NCBI GenBank assembly: GCA_023489335.1
Contig: JAMDCP010000002.1
Coordinates: 225,483 to 289,482, forward strand
Source of the DNA: Deltaproteobacteria bacterium
GTDB lineage: Bacteria > SZUA-79 > Acidulodesulfobacterales > Acidulodesulfobacteraceae
Direction of reading: 5' to 3'
DNA: 64,000 nt
The first letter of the stretch is position 1; each line of letters begins with the position of its first letter. The position numbers and the translations under genes were made by a program. Below the pieces are notes generated by a model that was given only the letters and a program-made list of their open reading frames with translations, had not been told where the DNA came from and did not search any database. This document shows, one piece after another, positions 63,848 to 64,000 of the stretch.

Positions 63848-63857
63848 TAACCTGCGT

Positions 63858-63999
63858 CATACAGGCACATCGTAAACCCAATAACCGCAAGCCTTTAACG
63901 GCGAACTATATGACGCAGAGTATTGTCAACACTGTTGACAATACGGAGAATCATATAGGCACACCTCAAAACCAAGAACGGCAAGACTTGGACGGCGAA
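63858..63999. repeat. Two imperfect 48-bp direct repeats, 94 bases apart
   Basis: 63858-63905 and 63952-63999 agree at 38 of 48 positions, both containing ATAxAGGCACA and ACGGCGAA. The unit also has an inverted repeat at its left (CTGCGTCATA 63852-63861 with TATGACGCAG 63909-63918). The right copy reaches the end of the window, so more copies may follow. No coding frame is convincing. Confidence 0.6.
63921..63943. promoter_or_regulatory. 23-bp palindrome, possible operator
   Basis: TATTGTCAAC-ACT-GTTGACAATA: perfect 10-base arms and a 3-base centre. It lies between the two 48-bp repeats, downstream of the XRE-S24 gene. A related half-site, AATTGTCAAG, occurs near 62886 upstream of the repressor gene. 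Could be the binding site of the repressor. Confidence 0.55.
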
Positions 64000-64000
64000 A

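Noticed and set aside
63858..63999. CRISPR array at the right edge
   Set aside because: The two copies differ at 10 of 48 positions, and the part between them contains a perfect palindrome; no cas gene is visible.

Overview
This 64 kb window is low-GC chromosomal DNA from a Gram-negative bacterium. It carries a complete-looking dcw (division and cell wall) cluster, LPS-type heptose and GT9 genes, a CheZ-like protein, a sirohydrochlorin chelatase and a B12-binding radical SAM protein of a type common in Deltaproteobacteria/Desulfobacterota. The low GC and gene mix would suit an uncultured deltaproteobacterial lineage, but that placement is inference; no rRNA is present.

Layout. (1) 1-12014: murF(partial)-mraY-murD-ftsW-murG-murC-murB-ddl-ftsQ-ftsA-ftsZ, all on + with overlaps or short gaps: peptidoglycan precursor synthesis coupled to divisome assembly. 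(2) 12118-15933: radical SAM and CbiX-like genes (-), a lone ABC ATPase (+) and a class II aldolase (-). Palindromic repeats lie in and between genes here. (3) 16134-47950: a roughly 32 kb surface-polysaccharide locus. It has a GT9 transferase, the GDP-heptose genes hddC and hddA, seven GT2 and two GT4 glycosyltransferases, two flippases, two radical SAM proteins, rfbF, a sugar C-methyltransferase, an epimerase, a UDP-sugar dehydrogenase, GT-C-like membrane proteins and a large basic orphan protein. The middle part, about 26.0-41.0 kb, is visibly more AT-rich, as if separately acquired. (4) 47951-49700: a toxin-antitoxin scrap yard: truncated HigB next to intact HigA, a truncated Fic N-terminus behind three operator-like palindromes, an IS21-like end, an intact RHH/RelE pair, a VapC tail and a second HigA tail. 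(5) 49841-54085: ssrA with a near-consensus promoter, smpB, a TlpA-like thioredoxin, a CheZ-like protein, tRNA-Glu(TTC), two Roadblock-type proteins and tRNA-Thr(CGT).

(6) 54086 to the window end: an integrated mobile element whose integrase gene abuts the 3' end of tRNA-Thr. Its genes run on the - strand: integrase, excisionase, an AT-rich/iteron origin, a RepC-like initiator, a RepA-type helicase fused to a DnaB N-terminal domain, a small coiled-coil protein, a MobA/MobL-type relaxase and accessory protein, small unknowns, TrbL/VirB6, an EexN-like lipoprotein and a VirB5/TrbJ-like protein. A divergent XRE-S24 repressor follows on +. The order relaxase - small ORF - repA - repC resembles IncQ plasmids, but the IncQ RepB primase is missing. 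The DnaB N-terminal domain may replace it by recruiting host DnaG. This is the most novel system in the window. The far end of the element lies outside it.

Gene functions are inferred by reading motifs; no database search was run.
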